This document shows positions 1 through 5,620 of a stretch of 5,620 nucleotides of DNA, piece by piece. Under the pieces are notes generated by a model. The model worked only from the letters and a program-made list of their open reading frames with translations, ran no database searches and had not been told where the DNA came from. This DNA comes from Fervidibacter sp032160945 (GTDB lineage Bacteria; Armatimonadota; Fervidibacteria; Fervidibacterales; Fervidibacteraceae): assembly GCA_032160945.1 (NCBI GenBank), contig JAVHTL010000183.1. One strand, 5' to 3'. The translations under genes were made by a program, and so were the position numbers. Each line of letters opens with the position of its first letter. Position 1 is the first letter of the stretch.

Positions 1-3000
1 CAAACTTTCTCGGTTGACTGAAGTAAATGCTAAGTCTGCCCCAAACCCTGTCCTGAATGATTATTGGTGAGCAAATAGCAGACCTTACACCTTCTTCAAT
101 CAAAATTTGCCTGAACTGTCCCAACTGAGTCATCTTCTCCACATCTTCTTCAAAGATTGTTGCCTTTTCCAAAGCCAATCCCATTAGCGAGTAAATTTCC
201 TCAAGAGTTTGTTTCAGCCTCTCGGAAACTCCTTCCGCTGCTTTGATTTCCAGCCTGTTATGCCTTTTGACAAAAAATGCGGATTTGTCGCATTTGAAAG
301 TGGTTTTAAGGCAACGGAAAGTTTCCGAAATGATTTGGTCAAAATCGCCTGACCGATTAATCGCTAAGGAGAATTGATAGAGTGATTGCAACTGTTCAAT
401 TCTTTGACGCAGTTTGTCTTCCGCTAATTTGCGGGCAGTTATATCTAAAATGAAACCTTCATAGTAAAGCAAATTGCCTTTGGCATCATAAAATGCCCGA
501 CCATTTACTGAAGCCCAGAAGATTTGACCATCCCTTCGCTTAAGAGGGACAATGAGGTTTTGAACGAAACCTTGTTCTTCCATCATCCGCTTTAAATCTT
601 CATGATAGGTTGGGTCAGCATAGACCTGTGAGGCTAAATCGGTGATAAGAGCGACAGCCTCTTCTGGAGTCTCATAACCGAGCATATGAGCCAAAGCGGG
701 ATTTGCCAGTAACAGGCGACCTTCGGGCGTGCTCCTGTAAATGCCTATTGGTGAGTTACTAACCAACTCACTAAACTGTTGTTCTTGGCTCTGTTGTTGC
801 TCAATTGCCCTTTGCCGATCAATCATGTTCCCAATTAAACTGGCAGCAATTTTCAAAACCGAAATCTCAACCTCGTCCCAGTAGCGCTCTGTCCTGCGAG
901 AACTAAATCCACAAAATCCCCACCATCCGCTTTTAACAAAGATAGGCGCAACTAAAAAGGTTTTGACTCTGCGGCTCTCGTAAAATTGCCGATAAGGTTC
1001 AGAAAGAGTCCTAACAAGGCAGAAAATAACTTCTCCCCCCCTCATTGCTTCAATTTGAGAAGGGGTGAAAGTTTGATGAAGGATACAAGTAGTTCCTTGT
1101 TCAAAAGTTCCGTCAGCATTCCAAGCATATAAGCAGCGGATAACTTCCTGCATCTTTTCATCGGTAATAACTTGAGCGATGAAAACCCTATCTGCTCCTG
1201 CAACTTTGCCCATTTCTTCCATTAAAGTTGGCAACATGCTTTCCCAATCCAAAGTAACAATCGTTTGAAGAGCAATTTGAGAAAGGGTGGAAAGGTATTG
1301 TTCGTGGCGTTTATACTTAAATTCCAAAATCGCCCTTGCCGCAAGGTCAGACACATCGCCAGCGAAAATTACCTCGTCACTACTCCAAACTCGCTTTGAT
1401 TTGTGCTCGCAACAAATGACTCCGACCACTTTCCCCTCCACCAGAATGGGCGCATCCATAGTTGCCATAATGCCAAGAGGTAGCCAATAATCTTCGGACA
1501 ATTCCCTCGTTCTGGGATCGTCTAAAACGGAGGTAGATGCGATTACTCGTTCCTCTTCAAGGGAAGAGAAATAGGCTGAATAACGGTTGGTGGGTAAAAA
1601 CTTTCCGACTAATTCCGAACCTTCTCCAGAAGCAGCCACACAATAAATCTGCTTTTGGTCTGGAGTGAATTGCCATACAGTCACTTGACTAACTTCCAAT
1701 GTTTCCCTAACCTTATCAGCAAGGAGTTTCAACCTCTTCACCAAACTTTCTTCCTTTGGCAGTTCTTTCGTTAGTGTGAGCAAAGTCTCTTGGAAGCGCA
1801 TCGCTCTTTTTTCCCTTTCGCTTCGCTCCTGCCAACTCAAAATCGTTCCTAAAAGCACTGCCGCTTGTTGACGAACTAATTCCAGCCCTTGCAACTCCTC
1901 GTCGGAAAATTGCTCCTGCGATGAGCCAGTAACAAGTGCACCGACAGGCTCGCCTTCAAAGAAAAGCAACGAGCACCAATAAGATTTCAATTGCATTGAA
2001 GTTTTTAATGCCTGCCGAGCATTTGGGGACAAATGGGAGAATATGTCTTCAAAGAGTTTTTGGGCTGTGGAGGTTGAGCCATGTTGAAGCCCCTCAAAGG
2101 CTGAACTGGGCAAGGTTAATTGAAGTTCACTACTTGAACCATCTTCGGTTTGCCCTAAAATTTGCTGAAGCATTCGGTAGGGGGCATAACCAGCAGCGAT
2201 ATAGTTTTGCTTCCCCTTGTCAAATCTGAAGACGAGCACCAGCGAGAAATTAAACTCCCTAAAAATCACATCAGCCAAAGCCTGAAAGAAATTCCCCGCT
2301 TCTCTGGTTTCAAGAAGTCGTTTGGAAAGGTTGTGAAAAACCTCCGTCAGTTTGACAGCAAGTTTGCTATCGGAAACTTGCCTGTATCGTCCCGAAAAGA
2401 GAACAAAAAGCAACCCTCCCAAAATCAACAAACCCCAAATAATCATACGCATCGCTATGAAATTTTCATCAGAGATCAAAGTCCCCTCTGGCACCGATAT
2501 GACAGAGAGTAGGGGCAACTCTTTCAACTTGGCAGGGAAACTGATTGTTCCGTCTTTGCTTTGTAACCAACTCAATTGAGCGAGGGTTTCTCCTTTTAGG
2601 TTTACTAACTTCAACGAAGACGGTAAGTTCGGTGTTGAAAACCTTTGAGCCAATGAACTGAGACTATAGAGCAACCAGATTTCACCCAGTTTTTTCCCTT
2701 CAGCAAGCAAGTCAGTTTCAACACCGATGAAAACAGTTTTACCGTCATCACTTGCCCAAATGGTTGCCCTGCAAGGGTAATGCTCAAAAGGCGCTTTCCA
2801 AATTGGTTGAAGGCGAGGGAAGGGAATCGTATGCTCTGAAGGTAAGGTCACGAGAGGTTTGCTGTCGGTGCCAACGACAACCCAAAAATCGGCTCCAGCA
2901 GATTCCCTCGCTTTGTCAAGCCAATCTCCAGATTGTTGGAGAAGAGCGGCTCGCTGATTTGGACTGAGCAAGGCTTTGCTCACATCAAATGTTTCATGGA

Positions 3001-3196
3001 AAACAGCGTTGCGTGCCGCAAATTCAAGGAGGTTATCCCACTGTTGGGCAATTTGAGAAGCGAACAACTCCATTGACCTTAAACTTGCCTGATAGGCGAA
3101 AAGGCGCATTGACCAGTCGGCAACTATGCCGACCAAAACGATAATGAAAACTGCCACTATTATCACTTTCCAATCTCGCTTTTTACGCCCAAGCAT
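1..3196 (-). CDS. Multi-sensor membrane signalling protein (GAF-GAF-GAF-PAS-GAF), probable sensor histidine kinase, 5' part
   Basis: The frame is open for 1065 codons from the ATG at 3196-3194 to the left edge with no stop, so the C-terminus is missing. The start is well fixed: an in-frame TAA lies at 3226-3224, no other start codon lies between, and AGGGGG (3210-3205) sits 8 nt before the ATG. The N-terminus is basic (MLGRKKR). TM1 spans about residues 11-26, an extracytoplasmic domain about 27-248 and TM2 about 249-269. Cytoplasmic GAF-like domains follow at about 285-452, 480-628 and 645-790. The second has the typical DDPRTREL and GVICCEH signatures. A PAS domain spans about 808-920, from FSELVSNSPIGIYR to the closing DITARK, and leads into a helical linker and a fourth GAF from about 945. 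This is standard multi-sensor kinase architecture. The HisKA/HATPase part is not visible, so a GGDEF or other output is possible. The extracytoplasmic domain is unassigned (Cache- or CHASE-like is conceivable). By eye the gene is more AT-rich than the flavoprotein gene. Confidence 0.85.
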   Translation of the reverse strand, partial: MLGRKKRDWKVIIVAVFIIVLVGIVADWSMRLFAYQASLRSMELFASQIAQQWDNLLEFAARNAVFHETFDVSKALLSPNQRAALLQQSGDWLDKARESAGADFWVVVGTDSKPLVTLPSEHTIPFPRLQPIWKAPFEHYPCRATIWASDDGKTVFIGVETDLLAEGKKLGEIWLLYSLSSLAQRFSTPNLPSSLKLVNLKGETLAQLSWLQSKDGTISFPAKLKELPLLSVISVPEGTLISDENFIAMRMIIWGLLILGGLLFVLFSGRYRQVSDSKLAVKLTEVFHNLSKRLLETREAGNFFQALADVIFREFNFSLVLVFRFDKGKQNYIAAGYAPYRMLQQILGQTEDGSSSELQLTLPSSAFEGLQHGSTSTAQKLFEDIFSHLSPNARQALKTSMQLKSYWCSLLFFEGEPVGALVTGSSQEQFSDEELQGLELVRQQAAVLLGTILSWQERSEREKRAMRFQETLLTLTKELPKEESLVKRLKLLADKVRETLEVSQVTVWQFTPDQKQIYCVAASGEGSELVGKFLPTNRYSAYFSSLEEERVIASTSVLDDPRTRELSEDYWLPLGIMATMDAPILVEGKVVGVICCEHKSKRVWSSDEVIFAGDVSDLAARAILEFKYKRHEQYLSTLSQIALQTIVTLDWESMLPTLMEEMGKVAGADRVFIAQVITDEKMQEVIRCLYAWNADGTFEQGTTCILHQTFTPSQIEAMRGGEVIFCLVRTLSEPYRQFYESRRVKTFLVAPIFVKSGWWGFCGFSSRRTERYWDEVEISVLKIAASLIGNMIDRQRAIEQQQSQEQQFSELVSNSPIGIYRSTPEGRLLLANPALAHMLGYETPEEAVALITDLASQVYADPTYHEDLKRMMEEQGFVQNLIVPLKRRDGQIFWASVNGRAFYDAKGNLLYYEGFILDITARKLAEDKLRQRIEQLQSLYQFSLAINRSGDFDQIISETFRCLKTTFKCDKSAFFVKRHNRLEIKAAEGVSERLKQTLEEIYSLMGLALEKATIFEEDVEKMTQLGQFRQILIEEGVRSAICSPIIIQDRVWGRLSIYFSQPRKF

Positions 3197-3226
3197 AAGT
3201 GCAACCCCCTTGTCAAGGTCAGTTTA

Positions 3227-3255
3227 ATTTTAATGAAATTTTTCTCAAAACGCAA
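3227..3255 (-). promoter_or_regulatory. Candidate promoter of the multi-sensor kinase gene
   Basis: Read on the minus strand, TTGCGT (3255-3250) and TAAAAT (3232-3227) are separated by 17 bp of AT-rich sequence. The -10 matches the sigma-70 consensus at 5 of 6 positions, but the -35 matches only its TTG half. Transcription would start near 3220 and give a leader of about 25 nt with the AGGGGG ribosome site, which is a sensible arrangement. The region is AT-rich, so a chance match is quite possible. Confidence 0.35.
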
Positions 3256-3287
3256 GAGAGGGTCAAAGCCGAGGAAGTCAGCAATAT

Positions 3288-3300
3288 AGGGTAGAACCCT
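3288..3300. repeat. Short inverted repeat AGGGT-AGA-ACCCT
   Basis: Perfect 5-bp arms (3288-3292 and 3296-3300) flank a 3-nt centre. It ends two bases before the larger inverted repeat at 3303-3340, so the two form a tandem block in the divergent intergenic region. It could be an operator half or a small hairpin in a transcript. On its own, 5-bp arms are close to chance expectation. Confidence 0.35.
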
Positions 3301-3302
3301 TA

Positions 3303-3340
3303 CACCTCATTACTTGCCCAAGATGCAAAATAATGAGGTG
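3303..3340. repeat. Perfect 10-bp inverted repeat in the divergent intergenic region
   Basis: CACCTCATTA at 3303-3312 is repeated exactly inverted as TAATGAGGTG at 3331-3340, with an 18-bp spacer. The arms lie 28 bp apart start to start, a bit under three helical turns, so a dimeric or tetrameric regulator could contact both on roughly one face. No T-run follows on the plus strand, so it does not look like a terminator. It lies about 80-120 bp upstream of the flavoprotein start and about 110-145 bp upstream of the kinase start, where a shared operator would be expected. It might instead be an RNA hairpin if either transcript starts further out, or a copy of a dispersed repeat. The repeat is certain; its role is inferred. 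Confidence 0.75.
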
Positions 3341-3350
3341 CGGTAAAATT

Positions 3351-3358
3351 GAGCGCTC
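3351..3358. promoter_or_regulatory. 8-bp palindrome GAGCGCTC
   Basis: GAGCGCTC is its own reverse complement and lies between the large inverted repeat and the candidate flavoprotein promoter. The symmetry does not extend outward (T faces T on both sides). It might be a regulator half-site or chance, and I give it little weight. Confidence 0.15.
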
Positions 3359-3372
3359 TCTAAATCGTTGCA

Positions 3373-3402
3373 AGGACAGTTTTGGAACAAAAGTAGCATA
3401 AT
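3373..3402 (+). promoter_or_regulatory. Candidate promoter of the flavoprotein gene
   Basis: CATAAT (3397-3402) matches the sigma-70 -10 box at 5 of 6 positions. AGGACA (3373-3378), 18 bp upstream, matches the -35 box at 4 of 6. Transcription would begin near 3409, leaving a leader of only about a dozen bases that would barely contain the ribosome site, which weakens the call. The -10 also sits inside a loose AGCA-N7-TGCT symmetry (3395-3409) that could be an operator. If the call is right, both inverted repeats lie upstream of the promoter, which would suit activation more than blocking. Confidence 0.35.
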
Positions 3403-3409
3403 TTTTGCT

Positions 3410-3417
3410 GAGGGAGG
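3410..3417 (+). promoter_or_regulatory. Ribosome binding site GAGGGAGG of the flavoprotein gene
   Basis: GAGGGAGG is the strongest Shine-Dalgarno match before the gene. Its GGAGG core ends only 3 nt before the ATG at 3421 but 9 nt before a second in-frame ATG at 3427; the GAGG part at 3410-3413 is 7 nt from the first ATG. An in-frame TGA at 3409-3411 excludes any earlier start. The true start is therefore 3421 or 3427, a difference of two residues. Confidence 0.6.
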
Positions 3418-3420
3418 CGA

Positions 3421-5064
3421 ATGGAGATGCCTTACCCTGAGATGATGCAAGAGAGCATCGCAAAAGTGGAAGAAACGAGAAGCAGAAGGTTGCGGGAGGA
3501 ATTCCCGCGACTTTCCCTTGAAGAGAGGCAGCGCTTGCTTGAAGCCTATCACCCTGACTATCGCCGCGAGACTTTCAGACCGCTCGCCGTTGGTCCAAAC
3601 AAAGGCGATTTAGTTCCCAACGAACTTGCAGACTTGCTTGAAGCACGAAGTCGCATTGACCCCGACCTTTTTGACCTTTCACGGGTGGACCACGAGACCG
3701 ATGTCCTCATCATCGGTGGTGGCGGTGCTGGGACGGCTGCAGCGCTTTGGGCACAAGAGCAAGGCGTTGATGTGCTGATTGCGACGAAATTGCGTTGGGG
3801 CGATGCAAACACAATGATGGCTCAGGGCGGAATTCAAGCAGCGGACAAGCCAAACGATTCCCCAACACGCCACTACCTTGATGTCATGGGCGGAGGTGGG
3901 TTTGTCAACATCCCAGAACTTGTCAAGGCTCTTGTCACCGACGCTCCCTTCATAATCCGCTGGCTTGAATCGCTTGGCGTAATGTTTGACAAGGAACCAG
4001 ATGGGACGATGATTACCGTTCACGGTGGTGGGACTTCCCGCAGGAGGATGCACTCATGTCGTGACTATACTGGCATGGAAATCATGCGGGTGCTTCGCGA
4101 TGAAGCACGCAACAGGGGAATTCAAGCGTGGGAGTTTAGACCAGCCGTTGAGTTGCTATTGGACGAACACCGACAATGTGTCGGAGCGATACTTTACGAC
4201 TTGGAGACCGAAGAGTATTTCGTTGTGAGGGCAAAAGCGGTTGTCTTGGCGACTGGCGGGATGGGAAGGTTGCATGTTCAAGGCTTCCCCACAACGAACC
4301 ACTACGGCGCAACTGCCGACGGCATCGTTATCGCTTACCGTGCCGGTGCTCGCATGATTTTCATGGACACTGTTCAGTATCACCCAACAGGCGTCGCTTA
4401 CCCTGAGCAAATTTTGGGGCAACTTGTGACGGAGAAAGTTCGCGGCTTGGGCGCTCACCTTGTCAATGTTGACGGCGAGCGTTTCATTTATGAACTTGAG
4501 ACCCGCGATGTCGTTTCCGCTGCGATTATCCGCGAGTGCACGGATAGGGGCAAAGGTGTAGTGACGCCGACAGGCATGCTCGGAGTTTGGCTTGACACTC
4601 CCATGATTGACATCTTGAGGGGTAAAGGGACGATTCAAAGGGCGTTGCCCGCAATGGTCCGGCAATTCGCTCGGTTCGGGATTGACATAACGAAAGAGCC
4701 GATCTTGGTTTACCCAACCCAGCACTACCAGAATGGTGGCATCGTCATCCGCGACGATGCATCTTGCGATATTGCAGGTTTGTTTGTCGCAGGTGAAGTT
4801 AGTGGTGGCGTTCACGGTCGCAACAGGTTGATGGGCAACTCGCTCCTTGACATTTTGGTCTTCGGGAGGCGAGCGGGTTTGAGCGCAGCACAGTGGGCGA
4901 AACAAGCGTCACCGGGAACTCCGACTCTGGACCATGTCCGTGACTACCACAGGCAACTCCAAGAGGCTGGCATTAACACTGACCGAGTATCTCCGATGCT
5001 TTTGCCCGACTACACTTCCCCAATAGCCCGCATCCGCAGGCTTGGGGGAGTGCCGATTGGGTAA
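3421..5064 (+). CDS. FAD-dependent SdhA/FrdA-family flavoprotein (fumarate reductase/succinate dehydrogenase-like)
   Basis: This complete 547-residue protein belongs to the family that interconverts fumarate and succinate, which also includes L-aspartate oxidase. The FAD-binding Rossmann motif VLIIGGGGAG is at residues 95-104. ANTMMAQGG (129-137) aligns with SHTVAAEGG of E. coli FrdA, but Asn130 replaces the His that bonds FAD covalently, so FAD is probably non-covalent. ATGGMGR is the second FAD contact. The E. coli FrdA active-site set appears conserved: His321 (QYHPTG), Glu338 (TEKVRG), the proton-shuttle Arg362 (TRDVVS), His435 (THY-like QHYQNGG) and Arg469 (NRL). About 93 residues precede the Rossmann fold, against about ten in E. 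coli FrdA. Only 78 follow Arg469, against about 210, so much of the helical C-terminal domain is absent. Length and non-covalent FAD resemble soluble types such as methanogen TfrA. No signal peptide or TM helix is seen. No iron-sulfur subunit adjoins, so its electron partner is unknown. L-aspartate oxidase is less likely but not excluded. Confidence 0.9.
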   Translation: MEMPYPEMMQESIAKVEETRSRRLREEFPRLSLEERQRLLEAYHPDYRRETFRPLAVGPNKGDLVPNELADLLEARSRIDPDLFDLSRVDHETDVLIIGGGGAGTAAALWAQEQGVDVLIATKLRWGDANTMMAQGGIQAADKPNDSPTRHYLDVMGGGGFVNIPELVKALVTDAPFIIRWLESLGVMFDKEPDGTMITVHGGGTSRRRMHSCRDYTGMEIMRVLRDEARNRGIQAWEFRPAVELLLDEHRQCVGAILYDLETEEYFVVRAKAVVLATGGMGRLHVQGFPTTNHYGATADGIVIAYRAGARMIFMDTVQYHPTGVAYPEQILGQLVTEKVRGLGAHLVNVDGERFIYELETRDVVSAAIIRECTDRGKGVVTPTGMLGVWLDTPMIDILRGKGTIQRALPAMVRQFARFGIDITKEPILVYPTQHYQNGGIVIRDDASCDIAGLFVAGEVSGGVHGRNRLMGNSLLDILVFGRRAGLSAAQWAKQASPGTPTLDHVRDYHRQLQEAGINTDRVSPMLLPDYTSPIARIRRLGGVPIG

Positions 5065-5073
5065 AGCAGCGTC

Positions 5074-5090
5074 TCGTCGGAAAGCGACGA
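5074..5090 (+). repeat. Small hairpin just after the flavoprotein stop
   Basis: TCGTCG (5074-5079) and CGACGA (5085-5090) form a perfect 6-bp stem around a GAAAG loop, starting 9 nt after the stop codon. No T-run follows, so it is not a terminator by itself. It may protect the 3' end of the message or be incidental, since a proper terminator follows 28 nt later. Confidence 0.4.
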
Positions 5091-5117
5091 AAGTTCAAGA
5101 CTAAATGAGAGCCAAAA

Positions 5118-5148
5118 GGGCAGGTAAGGAAACCTGCCCGCATTTTTT
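5118..5148 (+). terminator. Intrinsic (rho-independent) terminator of the flavoprotein gene
   Basis: GGGCAGGT (5118-5125) pairs perfectly with ACCTGCCC (5132-5139) across an AAGGAA loop. After a 3-nt GCA gap come six T residues (5143-5148). Four A residues before the stem could pair with the T-run. It begins 53 nt after the stop codon and faces the right way to end the flavoprotein transcript. The gap before the T-run may lower efficiency and allow some read-through into the gene at 5192. Confidence 0.85.
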
Positions 5149-5156
5149 GTAAGGCA

Positions 5157-5171
5157 TCCGACAGCATCGGA
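5157..5171 (+). repeat. Weak hairpin before the downstream sensor gene
   Basis: TCCGA (5157-5161) and TCGGA (5167-5171) are inverted around CAGCA. The stem is only 5 bp and lies between the terminator and the ribosome site of the next gene. It could affect translation of that gene or be chance. No convincing promoter was found in the 43 bp between the terminator T-run and the ATG. Confidence 0.25.
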
Positions 5172-5191
5172 CTTCGGCAGGGTGATAAGCG

Positions 5192-5620
5192 ATGCAAACG
5201 ACAGATGAAAAATCTTCCGTGCCTGAAGCGGAAAAGGCAAAGGTGTTGACAATAGAAAGTTTGGCGGAAAGTTTCGCCACCGCCGAGTTGAGGGGCGGGT
5301 TGTGTCGGTGGTTCGCTCAATTGAGGTGGGGAGCGATTGTCGGCGCTGCATTGACAACTATCGTGGCTGCATCTTTGGGAATTCAATTGCCGTTACTTTG
5401 GCTTTTCATCACCCTCGCATTCATCGCCCTTTACAATGTCGTTTTCCTTTACCTGACTGACCCGCACCGACCATCACGCATTGACCCGCATCAGTGTGCA
5501 CTACTTCAAGCAACTGCGGACTTAGTTGCTTTGACTTTGCTGCTTCACTTTTCGGGGAGCATAGAGAACCCGTTTGCTTTCTTCTTCATCTTCCACATGA
5601 TCATCGCCAGCGTGTTGTTG
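5192..5620 (+). CDS. Polytopic membrane sensor, probable RegB/PrrB-like histidine kinase, N-terminal part
   Basis: The frame is open from ATG 5192 to the right edge (143 codons), so the C-terminus is missing. An in-frame TAA at 5186-5188 rules out an earlier start, and GGTGAT (5181-5186) is a good ribosome site 5 nt upstream. Residues 1-45 are hydrophilic. Hydrophobic segments follow at about 46-64, 67-88, 103-120 and 127-143 onward, with no signal peptide. Asp110 opens the third segment, and the loop after it reads HFSGSIENPF (119-128). In RegB/PrrB kinases the motif GGxxNPF at the equivalent loop binds quinone and is part of redox sensing; here it is GSIENPF, with Ser123 for the second Gly. 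The layout and following FHMIIAS segment fit this membrane sensor type, which normally continues to a histidine kinase domain. That domain is not visible, so kinase function is inferred. A terminator separates it from the flavoprotein gene upstream. Confidence 0.75.
   Translation, partial: MQTTDEKSSVPEAEKAKVLTIESLAESFATAELRGGLCRWFAQLRWGAIVGAALTTIVAASLGIQLPLLWLFITLAFIALYNVVFLYLTDPHRPSRIDPHQCALLQATADLVALTLLLHFSGSIENPFAFFFIFHMIIASVLL

Noticed and set aside
1936..2579. Several overlapping plus-strand open frames of 75-116 codons
   Set aside because: They overlap each other and the sensor gene on the opposite strand, whose frame runs unbroken through GAF and membrane segments. Their translations look like shadows.
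3211..3216. TTGACA on the minus strand as a -35 box for the large sensor gene
   Set aside because: It matches the consensus perfectly but lies only 15 bp before the ATG, so its -10 would fall at or inside the coding start. It overlaps the stretch leading into the ribosome site and is probably chance.
3288..3340. Inverted repeats as a miniature transposable element or CRISPR-like unit
   Set aside because: There is a single short pair, no flanking target duplication is evident, no second copy occurs in the window, and there is no repeat-spacer periodicity.
4156..4905. A 249-codon open frame on the minus strand inside the flavoprotein gene
   Set aside because: It lies wholly antisense to a gene with clear catalytic motifs, its translation resembles no family I know, and it has no ribosome site or spacing that suggests expression. 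It follows from codon bias on the other strand.
3421..5064. L-aspartate oxidase (nadB) as the name of the flavoprotein
   Set aside because: Length and non-covalent FAD fit, and the families share motifs. The long N-terminal extension, GGTSRRRMHSCRDYTG region and short C-terminus fit NadB poorly, and no nadA or nadC adjoins. Kept only as an alternative.
5000..5110. Frameshift truncating the flavoprotein C-terminus
   Set aside because: I saw no continuing family-like sequence in the other frames after the stop at 5062-5064, and a terminator follows within about 55 nt. The short end appears real.

Overview
The window is bacterial and holds three genes around one short divergent control region. 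All three starts are bounded by in-frame stops just upstream, and Shine-Dalgarno-like sequences are present. The protein families (GAF/PAS multi-sensor kinases, an SdhA/FrdA-type flavoprotein and a RegB-like membrane sensor) point to a free-living, redox-flexible bacterium. The phylum cannot be fixed from sequence alone. My loose impression is a deep-branching, possibly thermophilic lineage such as Armatimonadota or a neighbour, and this is a guess.

Layout. Positions 1-3196 (minus strand) hold the first 1065 codons of a very large membrane signalling protein that runs off the left edge. In order it has a TM helix, an extracytoplasmic domain of about 220 residues, a second TM helix, three GAF-like domains, a PAS domain and the start of a fourth GAF domain. 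The output domain, probably a histidine kinase, lies outside the window. Positions 3197-3420 are a 224-bp divergent intergenic region with two adjacent inverted repeats, one of them a perfect 10-bp repeat, and weak candidate promoters on both strands. Positions 3421-5064 (plus) encode a complete 547-residue FAD flavoprotein of the succinate dehydrogenase/fumarate reductase/L-aspartate oxidase superfamily. Positions 5065-5191 hold a clear intrinsic terminator and two minor hairpins. Positions 5192-5620 (plus) hold the first 143 codons of a polytopic membrane protein resembling the sensor region of RegB/PrrB-type histidine kinases, running off the right edge.

How the parts may fit. The flavoprotein keeps the fumarate/succinate active-site residues but has Asn where membrane-bound SdhA/FrdA proteins carry the FAD-linked His. 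It has a long N-terminal extension and a short C-terminus, and no iron-sulfur or membrane-anchor subunit lies beside it here. It therefore looks like a soluble-type or stand-alone relative rather than part of a normal sdhCDAB operon. It sits between two membrane sensors, one with a motif close to the quinone-binding GGxxNPF motif of RegB. A redox-sensing link is plausible but is inference only. The terminator after the flavoprotein argues against a simple operon with the downstream sensor. I found no mobile element, tRNA, rRNA or CRISPR.
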